A DNA stretch of 64,000 nucleotides from Arthrobacter globiformis NBRC 12137 (GCF_000238915.1 NZ_BAEG01000035.1:1-64000), one strand, 5' to 3'. Shown: positions 17,763-27,380, counted from the first letter of the stretch. The notes: generated by a model from the letters alone, not told the origin. A program made the numbers and translations.

Positions 17763-19463
17763 TCAACCTATCCGTTGGCCGCAACTGACACAGAATCGCC
17801 ATTCCGCCTGAACCTGCCGGCCGCACCTGAAACAGAACGCCGGCACCTCGCCGACGGCACGAGGTGCAAGCGGACCTGCAAAGCGCGTTTCGCCCGCGCC
17901 TGGCTGTGCGCTCGCGTGGGCATTAGGCTTCGATTCCGGGGCCGGGGGTGTAGCGAAATACATGAGCGCCTGTGGCTGCGCGGGGCTGTGATGCTCTCCT
18001 GCGTCAGTTCGAACGGAGTGATTCCTGCCCCGGCTGGCCCGCCGATCGTTGTCCCCTGCATCTTTCGTCAACTCGGTTCGCTCTACGCTCGCTCGGGAGT
18101 GGTCTGGGGCATGCGACCCAGCCCTGAAGGCTCCGGCGGCTGGAGGATGAGAGGCCGCGGGGCGGCTCCCGCTAGCAGGAGAAGCAGTGGCCAACGCGGC
18201 TCTCCTCCGCACCAGCACCATGGCTCCGGCGATAATCGCCAGAAGCAGGGCGCCCAGGAGAACGGGAACTAGCGGCCCCGGTAATGAGGTGGCCGTGTTT
18301 TTGTCCCCCGCTGCCTGTGCCTGGCCTGTCGAGGACTGTTTGGCCCCTAGCGCGCGGGCTTCGGCGAGTCGGGTCGTTGCCAGGGCTGAGTCGAAGTAGG
18401 TCAAAGACTCCGCCAACGCGCTTTCTGCCGACCCGCCCTGGTTGCCTGCCACCAGATGGTCGATACCCCGGCGGAATACGGCGTCAAACCTCGAAGGCGA
18501 CGCTTGGAGGCCGGTCTTCGCCAGTGCCGCTCGGATGGCGGCGGCGGGTACGAGAGCGGCCCCACCATCAGGTAGGCGCGAACCTGCGAGGCCGAGGACC
18601 TGTCCGGTCGCACGATCGACAACCGGACCGCTCGCCACACCGGCGAGCAGTGGCCCGGCGAGGTTTGTAGCGGACTGAATGCGGGCAGCTGTCGCGTCCA
18701 CCTTGGTGGGAAGCTGAACTGGAGCCACCTTCGGGGTCGGGCGCTGCGTAAAGCCAAGCAGCATGCCGTCGACCTTGGGCGCTGGGGCTGACGGGGCGAG
18801 GCTGGCGGTTGGCGCAGCGCCACCCCCGCTGATTCGAAGAAGCGCGACGTCGTTGGGCTTAGACGGCGTGTTGAGCAGCTCGGCGACAACGTCTCCAGGC
18901 TTGGACGTGTATGTTCGCACGTGGTATTGTGCCACGCTGAAGAGGACGCAGTGCGTCACCTGCTTATAGCAGTGTTGAAGATGCGGTCCCCAATGAGGGT
19001 CCGGAGTGTAGCCCCGACGGGCGCGGTTTCCGTTGTTGCCGAGAATCGGCACGTGCATTTTTGCAGCAAAGAGCTCATTTGCGGCGTATGCGGCGACGGT
19101 GTCCTCGTCGAGGGCGAGGCTCTCCCACGTAGTCGCCACGATCCCGTCAGCAGAGAGCAGGATCCCGGTGGCGGACCGCAATGGCACTATGGAACGGCCC
19201 CGGGCGATTTCCACCTCTCCGCTGGAGTGGTCGATGTGTGCAATCTCCGCCACTGCGACAAGTTCGATCCGGACCAAGGCTGCCTTGGTGCCCTCCATGC
19301 CGCTTTGCATACTTGGCGTTGGCGATGGGGCGGGGCTACTGGCGCCGGTCAGGCCTGCCGCGATGACGACGGCAAGCAATACTTTGAGCAGCAAATCGAG
19401 CAAGTGCACGACAGGAAGTCGGAGCACGGTTTCTCTGTTCAAGTCCGCAGTTTCCATTGGCAC
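17763..19463 (-). CDS. membrane-anchored trypsin-like protein with zinc ribbon, probably inactive
   Basis: A 566-residue protein with a membrane helix or signal anchor at 21-40, a trypsin-like domain at about 60-315, a second helix at about 398-418, a long polar tail and a C-terminal zinc ribbon (CFRCG at 544 and CVSCG at 558). The protease fold shows NDVALLRI (Asp205, triad Asp position) and GVASGPVVD (Ser278, the nucleophile position), but where TAAHV should provide the His the sequence reads VATTWESL. The catalytic triad therefore seems incomplete. First gene of an operon with the kinase and FHA-ABC transporter. It may serve as a sensor or scaffold. Start could be GTG 19463 or ATG 19457; GAGG precedes both. 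Confidence 0.85.
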   Translation of the reverse strand: MPMETADLNRETVLRLPVVHLLDLLLKVLLAVVIAAGLTGASSPAPSPTPSMQSGMEGTKAALVRIELVAVAEIAHIDHSSGEVEIARGRSIVPLRSATGILLSADGIVATTWESLALDEDTVAAYAANELFAAKMHVPILGNNGNRARRGYTPDPHWGPHLQHCYKQVTHCVLFSVAQYHVRTYTSKPGDVVAELLNTPSKPNDVALLRISGGGAAPTASLAPSAPAPKVDGMLLGFTQRPTPKVAPVQLPTKVDATAARIQSATNLAGPLLAGVASGPVVDRATGQVLGLAGSRLPDGGAALVPAAAIRAALAKTGLQASPSRFDAVFRRGIDHLVAGNQGGSAESALAESLTYFDSALATTRLAEARALGAKQSSTGQAQAAGDKNTATSLPGPLVPVLLGALLLAIIAGAMVLVRRRAALATASPASGSRPAASHPPAAGAFRAGSHAPDHSRASVERTELTKDAGDNDRRASRGRNHSVRTDAGEHHSPAQPQALMYFATPPAPESKPNAHASAQPGAGETRFAGPLAPRAVGEVPAFCFRCGRQVQAEWRFCVSCGQRIG

Positions 19464-19679
19464 GCGCCTCGTTCCATTGACGGTCAGGGTGACCCGGACC
19501 GTATGGTGAGACCGCTAGATGAAACTATAGGGGTGAGGCTAGCACGCGCCGCAGTGCACCGGAAGATGCCGTGTTGACTCATGCGAAAGGTCCCTGTAGC
19601 GGGATACGTTGCCTCATTGGAAAAGGTTCAGGAAGAGGCAAGGCACGGACACGGACATCCTTGAGGGATTGGACTGACG

Positions 19680-20195
19680 ATACGCCAGCGCGAGGCCGTC
19701 ACGGTGATCAAGGCGCGGGCGTATGCCCACGGGAGCCGGCTGGAGACCTTGATGAAGTGGTGGAGCCTGCACCGGGCGCGGGCGCTGCGGGCCCAGGGTC
19801 ATTGAGGCTCTCGATCTGGTCGGGCATGAGTGCGGGGTGGCCTCGTGGCAGTTTTGCCTCACGCTGACCGTAACGGACATCGCGACGGAGTGGACCGTGA
19901 ACCGGTCTTGCCGAACAAGGCCCAGAAATGGGTGTTCGCGGCGCTGCAGTACGCACTGGGCCGACGCCGCGCTCACGCCATATCAACGCGCTATCACAAA
20001 CCAGGGACCCGGAAGCGCCGCGTCATCGCCATGAACGCCGAGTTCAACGCCTCAAACCCGCAGCATTGTCCCAGCAGATCCTGGCCTTACCGGCGAACTG
20101 GAAAACCCCACCCAAGCAAAAACCCGCCTCGCGACAACTAGGTCAACACCTATGAGGCAACGAAGCAGCCGTCCGGCACCTATTGACGTGAGGTA
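19680..20195 (+). pseudogene. integrase-core (DDE) transposase remnant
   Basis: Pieces of one transposase appear in three frames. An N-terminal helical stretch reads AVTVIKARAYAHGSRLET. A catalytic-core piece reads VASWQFCLTLTVTDIATEWT, followed by an NKAQKWVFAALQYA piece with a frame change. A C-terminal piece reads NPAALSQQILAL and then TGELENPTQAKTRLATTRST, ending at 20195. This pattern fits rve-domain transposases common in Arthrobacter. The sequence is shortened and has several frameshifts. No terminal repeats were found. Confidence 0.55.
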
Positions 20196-20630
20196 ACGGG
20201 AATGCCTTCTGTCTCAGCTTGTCCGGCTCGCTAAGGTGCATCCGAAACTCGGAGGATTTCCAGAGCTCCATTCTAGCGACTTGTAGCCATGCACGAGATT
20301 AGGCATTAGCCATATATCCATCCGCAGGAGCAGTTTAAGCCGGGCGTCTCCGCTCCCACCCGTCATTGCCGTGAAATGGTCACGGGTGCAACATTGACGC
20401 CAAGGGAAGAAGCTCTTCCCGGTTGGACGATGTGCTCGGACCTGAGCGGATTTACGGCGCGACCTATTTTACCTGTTTGCCGCGGCTTTTTGCGGTGATC
20501 CGAATCGTGGGCGCCCGTGGGCTCGTTACTGTGGCGTCGGATTTCAAGGCATTACCGAGCCGGCCTTCGAGCCGATGACGCCAAGGGCTCGCTCATCCGC
20601 CGAGAAGAATCTTGAATCGGGAGTGTTCAT
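20196..20630. other. upstream region of the TIR-nSTAND gene
   Basis: About 435 bases with no gene or repeat recognised. GGGAG lies before the ATG at 20631. Confidence 0.4.
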
Positions 20631-22922
20631 ATGTCACGCGTATTCCTTAGTCATTCGAGTCGCGACACTCTTCAGGCTGTAGCGTTGAAACGTTGGCTGG
20701 TCGAGCAGGACCTTAGCCTCGAAGGTGAGATCTTTTTGGATTTGGATCCTGTAACCGGGATCCAGCCCGGCGAGCGGTGGAAGGAAGCACTCCGGCGGTC
20801 TAATGCACGGTGTGAGGCAGTGATCTGCCTGCTCTCGCGAGACTGGGAAGCTTCGGCCGAATGCAGAACCGAGTTCCGCACGGCGGAGTCCCTCAACAAA
20901 CTCATTCTGTGTGCCCGGCTGGAGCCCCTCAGTGAAGGGGGTATCACTGGGGAATGGCAGCGATGCGACCTCTTCGGTGAGGGCTTAAGCACAAAGATTC
21001 CGGTTGATGGCACGAACCGTTTCGTCGCATTCCAGACAGAAGGCCTCCAGCGGTTATACAGGGGTCTTCGCAAGGCAGGGATCGGTGCTGAGCATTTTGT
21101 ATGGCCTCCAACGAATGATCCGAACCGGGCACCTTACCGAGGCTGGCAACCGCTGGAGGAATGGGACGCGGCGGTGTTCTTTGGCCGCGACGGACAGATT
21201 GTCAGGGGCTTAGATGAGTTGCGTGGCATGCGCAGTTCCGGCATCGAGTCGCTGTTCATGATTTTGGGTCCTTCTGGCGCCGGGAAGTCGTCGTTCTTAC
21301 GGGCAGGCCTATTGCCCCGGCTAAGACGGGACGACCGCCACTTTGCGGTGTTGGAGGTCATGCGCCCCGAGCGCAATGCGCTGACCGGGGAGCGTGGCTT
21401 CGCCCACTCACTCCATGCTCTTCGCAGCAGTCTGGGAATGGACCGACCAGTACTTGCGGAAATCAAGGATGCTTGTGTCGCTGTCGACTCGGAACCGCTC
21501 CTGCAGTGGTTGGAAGAGGCGAGATCGGCGGCAGCGTCCCGGCTGCCGGCGGACGTGCCAACGACGCCGAAACCAACGCTGATTTTGCCGCTGGATCAGG
21601 CGGAGGAACTTTTCAGTGTGGACGCGGGACCACAAGCAACCCAGTTCCTACGGCTCCTAGGCCGGCTACTACTCCGCACTCGGGACGGAGCCGCACCCGC
21701 GCTGATTGTGGCGGGCACTATCCGGGCCGACCGGTACGAGATGATGCAGACTGCTCCAGAGTTGGCGGACCTGGGCAGCGGGTTTTTGATGAGCTGAAGC
21801 CGATGCCCGTTGCCCAATTCAAGGAGGTTATCCTCGGACCCGCCGCACGGTCCACGGCGGCAGGACGGCCCCTGCGGGTGCAGCCTGATCTAACTGAACG
21901 GCTTCTGGCTGATTCCGCCGAGGGCGCGGACACTCTGCCGCTGCTCTCATTGACCCTGGCCCGGTTGTACGCTGACTTCGAGGGCGCCGGTGAGCTGACC
22001 TTGGACGGATACGAGGCCATTGGCGGCATGAGCAGCGTAGACCGAAATCGACGCCGTGCTCGCACGTGACCCCATCGCGCGTGAGTCCCAGCTTGCGAAC
22101 CTGCACTCGGCGTTTATTCCATGGCTGGCCACCATAAACCCCGACAATGATCAGCCAACGCGCAGGGTGGCACGTCTGGTGGATCTTCCGGCGCAGGCCC
22201 GTCCGCTGATTGACACGTTAGTGGCCAGGCGTTTGCTGATTGAAGATGTACGGGGCGGCGAGATCGTTGTTGAGGTGGCGCTTGAGAGTTTGCTGCGCCA
22301 GTGGAAGGAGCTGGCCCAGTGGCTGGCAACTGAACGGGAGGATTTGAAGGAAGCCGACAATCTTGAACGCGCCGCAGCGGCATGGGAGAGCAGCGGTCGG
22401 GGACACGCCTGGCTACTGGAGGGCGCCCGGCTGACCGGCGCAGAGTCGCTGGCCTCGAAGCCCGCCTTCAGGAACCGCCTAAAGAATGTGCGGAGTTTCC
22501 TGATCACCTCCAGACGACGGGAGAACGATCGAATTGTCGCAGCGAAACAAGCCGACCTAAAGGCCGCGAGAGATAAGCAGGAAGCGGCAGAGAGGCAAGC
22601 GGCGGAACTGCGGAAAAGCGCCCGTGTGCTTAGAGCAGTGCTGGCGGCCGTGACCCTGATAGCAGCGGTTGCCATTTTCGGTTTCGTGCAAGCGTCGATT
22701 ACAGCGGAAGAGGCAACTGCCGGGACCTGCCAGGCAACGTCAATGCTGCCGGCATCTGAGGTCCAGCCGATACTGCGCGGAGCCAGGCTTGGCGGCGGAA
22801 TGCCACGTGCGAAGCAAGTCCTTGCCTCGCACGTACTGACAGAACCCGTTCGCAACCTCATAACGAGGCAGACAGTACTGCCCGGAGCGCTGCTGCAGTC
22901 GCTCCGGATGGCCGCCAGATAG
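20631..22922 (+). pseudogene. TIR-nSTAND NTPase, two compensating frameshifts and lost C-terminal repeats
   Basis: Residues 1-150 are a TIR domain (FLSHSSRD at 5-12, GEIFLDLD, and SRDWEASAECRTEF with the Glu expected for NAD cleavage). A STAND NTPase follows: GRDGQIVRGLDEL entry motif, Walker A GPSGAGKS (213-220), Walker B TLILPLDQAEELF. At about 21775 the frame shifts by one base in the GGGTTTTT run. The next 270 bases (FDELKPMPVAQFKEVILGPA to GGMSS) read in another frame, and a second shift at about 22050 restores the first. The rest gives the helical arm, a membrane helix (VLRAVLAAVTLIAAVAIFGF) and ends early at 22922. Relatives continue into WD40 repeats, which are missing. Such proteins are proposed conflict or antiphage effectors; this copy looks dead. 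Confidence 0.8.
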
Positions 22923-22999
22923 CATCTGGACAGACTGACCGTACAGCGCGGTTGTAGATCCAGCCAACGAAGGTCACCTCATAATCTGAAGGCATAATG

Positions 23000-24883
23000 T
23001 CATGCCGCTAGTTGCGCCTTCGATGACGTGTCATCCGCTGCCTCTATGAGCATTTCGGCGGCCGCTAGCGGGGCCAACAGGAGGGCCCGCTGAATGCCGG
23101 ACAGGGTCTGCGGGAAGGCGTTTGCCAGATGGGCAAGGTGTAGGGCACCAACGATGTAATGCGTACCAGCCGTTCCTCCCAGCGTTCGCGCTACGCTAGT
23201 CCGGATACGTTCGAGGTCCAAGGAATTCCCATAGTTGGCGAGAGCCGTCCGGGCGAGCATGTGCTGGGGATGCCGCTGGACCTCCCGATCCATTTCGGCC
23301 ACAGCCTGCAACAGCCCAGCAACCTCAACCTGAAAGGTTTCCCGAACCTTGTCCAGAAATGCTTCCACGGAGTCATCCGCGACCAGCGCATCACGGGCCA
23401 GATCAGCCAAGGTCGCCGACTCCGCCCGGGCCCGTGCAGCCTCCCTGGCCCGCTTGGCCGAGAGGCCCACGAGCAGGGAGACCGATACCGCCGCGAACAG
23501 GAACACCAGCAAAGCAAACACGTTCTGCGGGTCGCTGATACTGAACGTCCCGACCGGCTCGGTCTCGAAGTAGTTCAACAGCAGCGAGTCCAAGACAGCC
23601 GCCAGCACAGCCGGCCACAGACCGCCAACGAATGCCACCACGATCACCCCGGTGAGATGGACGAGCACGTGGGTCGCCAAGTTAAGGTCCGGGGCCAGCG
23701 ACATCACCAGGGTGACCAGGACCGGGAGGAGCACAGCCAGGATGAACCCCGCCGTTGTCCGGACCCTGCCCAATGCGAACGAAGGCGCTCCAGGAAGCGC
23801 CCGGGCGCCCAGAGCATGGGACACCATGTGCACGTCAATGTCTCCGGCCCCCTTCACGACCTGAGAGCCCACGCTGCTGCCCAGAAGACGGCTAGCGAAG
23901 CCGCCGCGCGACACGCCCACAACGATCTGCGTTGCGTTCACGCTCCGGGCAAACTCCAGCAGGGATTCGGCCACGTCCTCGCCGACAACGGTGTGACAGC
24001 TGCCACCCAGATCCGTGACCAGCTGGCGCTGGGCCGCCAGCGCCTGCGATGCCTCCCCCGGTTGCGCTTCAGGGCGGCGCACGTGAAGGGCCAGGAGATC
24101 CCCGCCGTTCACCCGGGACAGGATCCGGGACGCCCTGCGGATGATGCCCTCGCCTTCCGGGCCGCCCGTGAGCCCGACAACGATCCGTTCACGTGCCGGC
24201 CACGTCGCCGTGATGCCCTCGCTGGCCCGGTACTTCGTCAGGCCTTCGTCCACTCTGTCGGCCAACCAAATCAACGCGATCTCACGCAGCGCGAAAAGGT
24301 TGCCGAGCCGGAATTCGTTAGCGAGAGCAGCGTCAATCATCTCCGCCGGATAAATGTTTCCGGCCGACAACCGCTCCAGGAGAAGCTCCGGGGCAATGTC
24401 CACGAGTTCAATCTGGTCCGCCCGGCGCACAATCGCGTCCGGAACAGTCTCCCCCGGGGGCTGCCCGGTTATCGCGGATACTACGTCGCTCAACGAGGCG
24501 AGGTGCTGGATACTGACAGTCGAGAGCACATCAATGCCGGCGGACAGCAGCAGCTCGATGTCCTGCCACCGATGTTCATTCCGGCTCCCCTGCATGTTGG
24601 TATGAGCGATCTCATCCACCACAGCAACTTCCGGGCGCCTGGCCGCCACCGCGTCCACGTCCATTTCCTGCGCCCAGACGCCGTGCGGGTCCGCCCGACC
24701 TGGCGCAACGACCTCAAGACCTGTCACAAGGCCCCGGGTTTCCCGTCTCCCATGATCCGCGGCAACGCCAACAACCACGTCCCGGCCGCTGGCCACGAGT
24801 AGATGGGCTTCCTGCAGCATGGCGAAAGTCTTGCCCACGCCCGGCGCCGCGCCCAGAAATATGCGAAGAGTTCCCCTTGCCAT
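23000..24883 (-). CDS. KdpD-like protein lacking the histidine kinase, with a novel C-terminal module
   Basis: A 627-residue membrane protein. Residues 1-210 are the KdpD N-terminal domain (Walker A GAAPGVGKT at 11-19, VVDEIAHTN at 88-96). Residues 230-355 are a Usp-like domain (IVVGLTGG, GVSRGGFASRLLGSSVGSQV). Residues 375-475 are four membrane helices of the DUF4118 type. A short GAF start (VEAFLDKVRETFQVEV) then breaks off. Instead of GAF, HisKA and ATPase domains there is a module of about 85 residues (about 524-607; EMDREVQRHPQHMLARTALA, GTHYIVGALHLAHL) that I do not recognise. A decayed copy is at 7066-7376. No kdpFABC or kdpE genes are nearby. It cannot phosphorylate a partner by the KdpD route, so a regulatory or potassium/c-di-AMP-sensing role is only inference. 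Confidence 0.85.
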   Translation of the reverse strand: MARGTLRIFLGAAPGVGKTFAMLQEAHLLVASGRDVVVGVAADHGRRETRGLVTGLEVVAPGRADPHGVWAQEMDVDAVAARRPEVAVVDEIAHTNMQGSRNEHRWQDIELLLSAGIDVLSTVSIQHLASLSDVVSAITGQPPGETVPDAIVRRADQIELVDIAPELLLERLSAGNIYPAEMIDAALANEFRLGNLFALREIALIWLADRVDEGLTKYRASEGITATWPARERIVVGLTGGPEGEGIIRRASRILSRVNGGDLLALHVRRPEAQPGEASQALAAQRQLVTDLGGSCHTVVGEDVAESLLEFARSVNATQIVVGVSRGGFASRLLGSSVGSQVVKGAGDIDVHMVSHALGARALPGAPSFALGRVRTTAGFILAVLLPVLVTLVMSLAPDLNLATHVLVHLTGVIVVAFVGGLWPAVLAAVLDSLLLNYFETEPVGTFSISDPQNVFALLVFLFAAVSVSLLVGLSAKRAREAARARAESATLADLARDALVADDSVEAFLDKVRETFQVEVAGLLQAVAEMDREVQRHPQHMLARTALANYGNSLDLERIRTSVARTLGGTAGTHYIVGALHLAHLANAFPQTLSGIQRALLLAPLAAAEMLIEAADDTSSKAQLAA

Positions 24884-25815
24884 ATCCTCAGTCTGTCAGC
24901 ACCAGCCCGGCAGGCGGGTGGTTCCCGGAGGCCCGGGCGAGGGTGTAGCCAAGCTCTGAGTACCCGCGTCAGGAGTCCGGGCTAAGGTGAAGCGAGAACC
25001 CTGTGGTTTCATCGTTCTCGTCCTTGTCGATCTAGAGCTCGTCCGCGGCGGTAGCACCGCCGGCCTCCGCCCGCTTCACGAAGCGCTGCAAATCCCCGAA
25101 GGTGACACGATGCCCACCGGGTCCCGCGAATCCCAGACTTAATTTCAATCCGATCGTCATGGCAGACAGTATGACAGCCAGTATTCAATGCTGGTCTTTG
25201 CCTTTCGCCCGTTGACTTTACCGCCTGGGTGCCGGTGTTCTGCGAGCGTTGTCCCAGCCATAATTCGCGTCCTCCCGCAGAGCCTGCGTTGGAACGGCCC
25301 CAACAGCGTCCCACAACCCTAGGGTTACGAGACTGCCCGCCCTTGCATCAAGGCTTTCAGGGCCACACGCCGCTCCTCAACAACGGCCTAAAACGGTCGA
25401 CATACACGATCAGCTGAACCGAGAAGCAGAACAGTTTTACGTTTCTCCACGACGATCGCGTCTAGCGGAGGCATGGGGCGAGGGACTGGTTCGCGCCTGC
25501 TCAGCGCTGCGCCGGGTTACCGGTATCGTCGGGGCGCAGGTGATACTCACATGACGGTGTCGCCGATTTTGTCGCGGGCGCCGGCAGTCCTCGAGTTTAT
25601 TGCTGCAGCAGCTTGTCCCGGCCAATGTCTTTTCGTCAGTTGAGTAGCCCATCCAGACAGCTCACTAAAGCGCCGATAATTGCGATTCCGTCGACCTGCA
25701 ACGAGCCTGTGGCTGACCGGGGGCAGCCCTGTCGGAATTTGTTCATACCAAGCATGACAAGGCGCATCGATACCAACTGTAATCTGTCCCTAGTCACGAA
25801 TATCTGGTTGGGGGA
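24884..25815. other. long intergenic stretch
   Basis: About 930 bases. One small minus-strand frame (25032-25160) is listed separately. The remainder shows no convincing coding or RNA features. GGGGGA before 25816 is the ribosome binding site of the next gene. Confidence 0.35.
25032..25160 (-). CDS. possible 42-residue protein or gene remnant
   Basis: An ATG frame encoding MTIGLKLSLGFAGPGG, then TFGDLQRFVKRAEAGG. It has protein-like composition: an amphipathic strand, a turn, then a helix. No clear ribosome binding site precedes it, and no family match is known to me. It may be the N-terminal relic of a longer gene. Confidence 0.3.
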   Translation of the reverse strand: MTIGLKLSLGFAGPGGHRVTFGDLQRFVKRAEAGGATAADEL

Positions 25816-26133
25816 ATGATGGGGTTCGCGCGTTCAGCAGGGATCTTTCAGGCAGGAGTTCTGATGGCCATTGGTGGCCCAGTGCTCGGTGCGCTCGGAG
25901 CAGTTATCGCCGTCCCAAACATCGCTGCCCTCTATGGCGGAAACGTAAATCGCGGGGGATTGGTAATCGGTTTGATCATCGCTGCCGTTGGTTCACTCCT
26001 CGCGCTGGCCGGGTACATCATGATTCTCGTCGCGGTGCACCGCGCCTTGGTCAAAATCGATGCTCTTCCCGTACGTCAGCAGCCACGGGCAGGGCAGGGA
26101 TCAACCCATTCCGCATCTGACTTCACGTACTAG
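25816..26133 (+). CDS. small membrane protein, two helices
   Basis: A 105-residue hydrophobic protein with two predicted membrane helices (about 9-33 and 47-72) separated by a short loop rich in Asn and Gly, and a polar, basic C-terminal tail (QQPRAGQGS). TTGGGGGA precedes the ATG pair at 25816/25819. No family is recognised. It appears to be a single-gene unit on the plus strand, unlike its neighbours. Confidence 0.65.
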   Translation: MMGFARSAGIFQAGVLMAIGGPVLGALGAVIAVPNIAALYGGNVNRGGLVIGLIIAAVGSLLALAGYIMILVAVHRALVKIDALPVRQQPRAGQGSTHSASDFTY

Positions 26134-26353
26134 CAAGTGACATTCAGCCCAATGCCGGTACGGAAGCTCATGTCAGCAGCGGTGTCGTGTTGGGGTGCAC
26201 TTCAAGCGGGCAACAGAAGAGAGAAGTGTCATCCGGTAATCTGCTGCGATGGCACCGCCAAGTATCGCACCAGCGGGCAACGTTCGACCAACCGTTGTCT
26301 CCCATCACTCAGGCCCTGATCTTGCATTGGATGCAAATAATCACGGTACTTCG

Positions 26354-26665
26354 TCACTTATAGGAGATTTCCGGCTCGGCCAAGTCCTCTGCTTCTACCC
26401 ATGTTGAAAAGTCCGCCAGCGACATAAAGCAGTAGAAATCGCAGTACCGCAGATTCTGCTTGTCATCCTTGCTCATGTCAGTAATTCGAAGCATGGTTCC
26501 ACCAGGATGGCACCCGGCCTCCGGGATTTTTGCATGACGGGCGCACCCTGGGTAATGCCCAATGGGGAAGGAGGCTACGTCCGCGACTATGTCACCGATG
26601 GTGCCCAGGAATGTAGCGTTTGATGCCGTCGTGATCCGGCGGGTGATCGTCAGCTCGGCGGTCAC
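26354..26665 (-). pseudogene. truncated SCO1664-like protein, 5' end only
   Basis: The GTG start at 26665 overlaps the DUF3090 stop codon. The first 25 residues (ELTITRRITTASNATFLGTI) match the N-terminus of SCO1664-family proteins, which normally follow DUF3090 and are about 250 residues long. After GTIGD the family sequence (VVYKP...) is lost and an unrelated tail runs to the stop at 26354, including YCDFYCFMSLADFSTWVEAE. This suggests a deletion or rearrangement that joined the gene start to foreign sequence. The tail itself is not recognised. Confidence 0.55.
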
Positions 26666-27237
26666 AAGGTCCGGGGCTGGCCTCCGGCCTCTGGAAGGGT
26701 GCAGATGTGCCCGTCGGCGTCTATGGGGTAGCCGCAGAGCGAGCAGATAGGACGCCCGGCGCCCACGACCTCACGGGTACGCTTGGCGAATGCGCGGGCC
26801 GTGCCGACCGGCATCCGCACCAGCAGCATTTCGGTCGCGTTAGGGCCGTCCTCATCAGGGGATTCGTCGTGGTCATCAGCATCGACATCGGTGATGGGGT
26901 AGGCCTCTACTACGACCTGGGCCGTCGTTGGGTCCCAACCTAAGCTCATGGCGCCGGTCCGAAACTGCTCCTGAACGGCCTCGAGCTGGTCATTGTCGAC
27001 AAGTTCAATGGGAGTGCTCGTGGGAACGCTGAAGGGGTTGTTCTCGATGGTGATGAGCTGGTCGAGAATTTCGTCGATCTTCTCCGCGAGCAGGGCCGAC
27101 TGCTGCTTTTCCAGGGCAATGCTCACGATCTGTGTCCCTGCGCGCACCTGCAGGTAGAACGTGCGCGCGCCTGGAAGGCCAATGGTGCCAACGACGACCC
27201 GATCCGGCCAGGCAAACTCGTGAACACGTGTAGGCAT
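26662..27237 (-). CDS. DUF3090 family protein
   Basis: A 191-residue protein of the actinobacterial DUF3090 family. Typical features are the N-terminal HEFAWPDRVVVGTIGLPGAR, FYLQVRAG, and the C-terminal zinc-ribbon-like end: PICSLCGYPIDADGHIC gives CxxC plus a third Cys. Molecular function is not established. In most actinobacteria it lies between a histidine phosphatase (MSMEG_4193 type) and an SCO1664-type protein, near mycothiol biosynthesis. Here both neighbours are reduced to fragments in the expected order and orientation, so this is the only intact member. The upstream phosphatase relic ends 24 bases before its start. Confidence 0.92.
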   Translation of the reverse strand: MPTRVHEFAWPDRVVVGTIGLPGARTFYLQVRAGTQIVSIALEKQQSALLAEKIDEILDQLITIENNPFSVPTSTPIELVDNDQLEAVQEQFRTGAMSLGWDPTTAQVVVEAYPITDVDADDHDESPDEDGPNATEMLLVRMPVGTARAFAKRTREVVGAGRPICSLCGYPIDADGHICTLPEAGGQPRTL

Positions 27238-27261
27238 GTCAGTATTCTAAGCACGTGAGGT

Positions 27262-27380
27262 TCATGGTGCCTTTTGCCCTGCAGCGCCGCCCGCCGGTGC
27301 ATCGCCAGAGTGGATGCCGTTCGACAGCCACGGCAGGTCGCCCGCTTCGGTGTTGGCCGCATAGACGCTCGACCGGCTTT
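27262..27380 (-). pseudogene. C-terminal fragment of a histidine phosphatase (MSMEG_4193 type)
   Basis: Immediately upstream of the DUF3090 start, in the same orientation, the minus strand reads SVYAANTEAGDLPWL and then a Gly/Ala-rich tail (GDAPAGGAAGQKAP). This resembles the C-terminus of the phosphoglycerate-mutase-like protein that precedes DUF3090 in actinobacteria (there a GDLSWL-like block followed by a Gly/Ala tail). The catalytic RHG N-terminus and most of the domain are absent. The match is short; genomic position carries much of the argument. Confidence 0.45.

Noticed and set aside
21775..22050. Programmed ribosomal frameshifting in the TIR-nSTAND gene
   Set aside because: Two opposite shifts would be needed, one next to a stop codon without a slippery heptamer or clear stimulator; indels are simpler.
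23159..24802. Plus-strand frame of 547 codons opposite the KdpD-like gene
   Set aside because: His/Arg/Gln-rich shadow of the real gene; no family features.
23000..24883. Normal KdpD of a Kdp potassium system
   Set aside because: No histidine kinase domains in the protein and no kdpF, A, B, C or E genes beside it.
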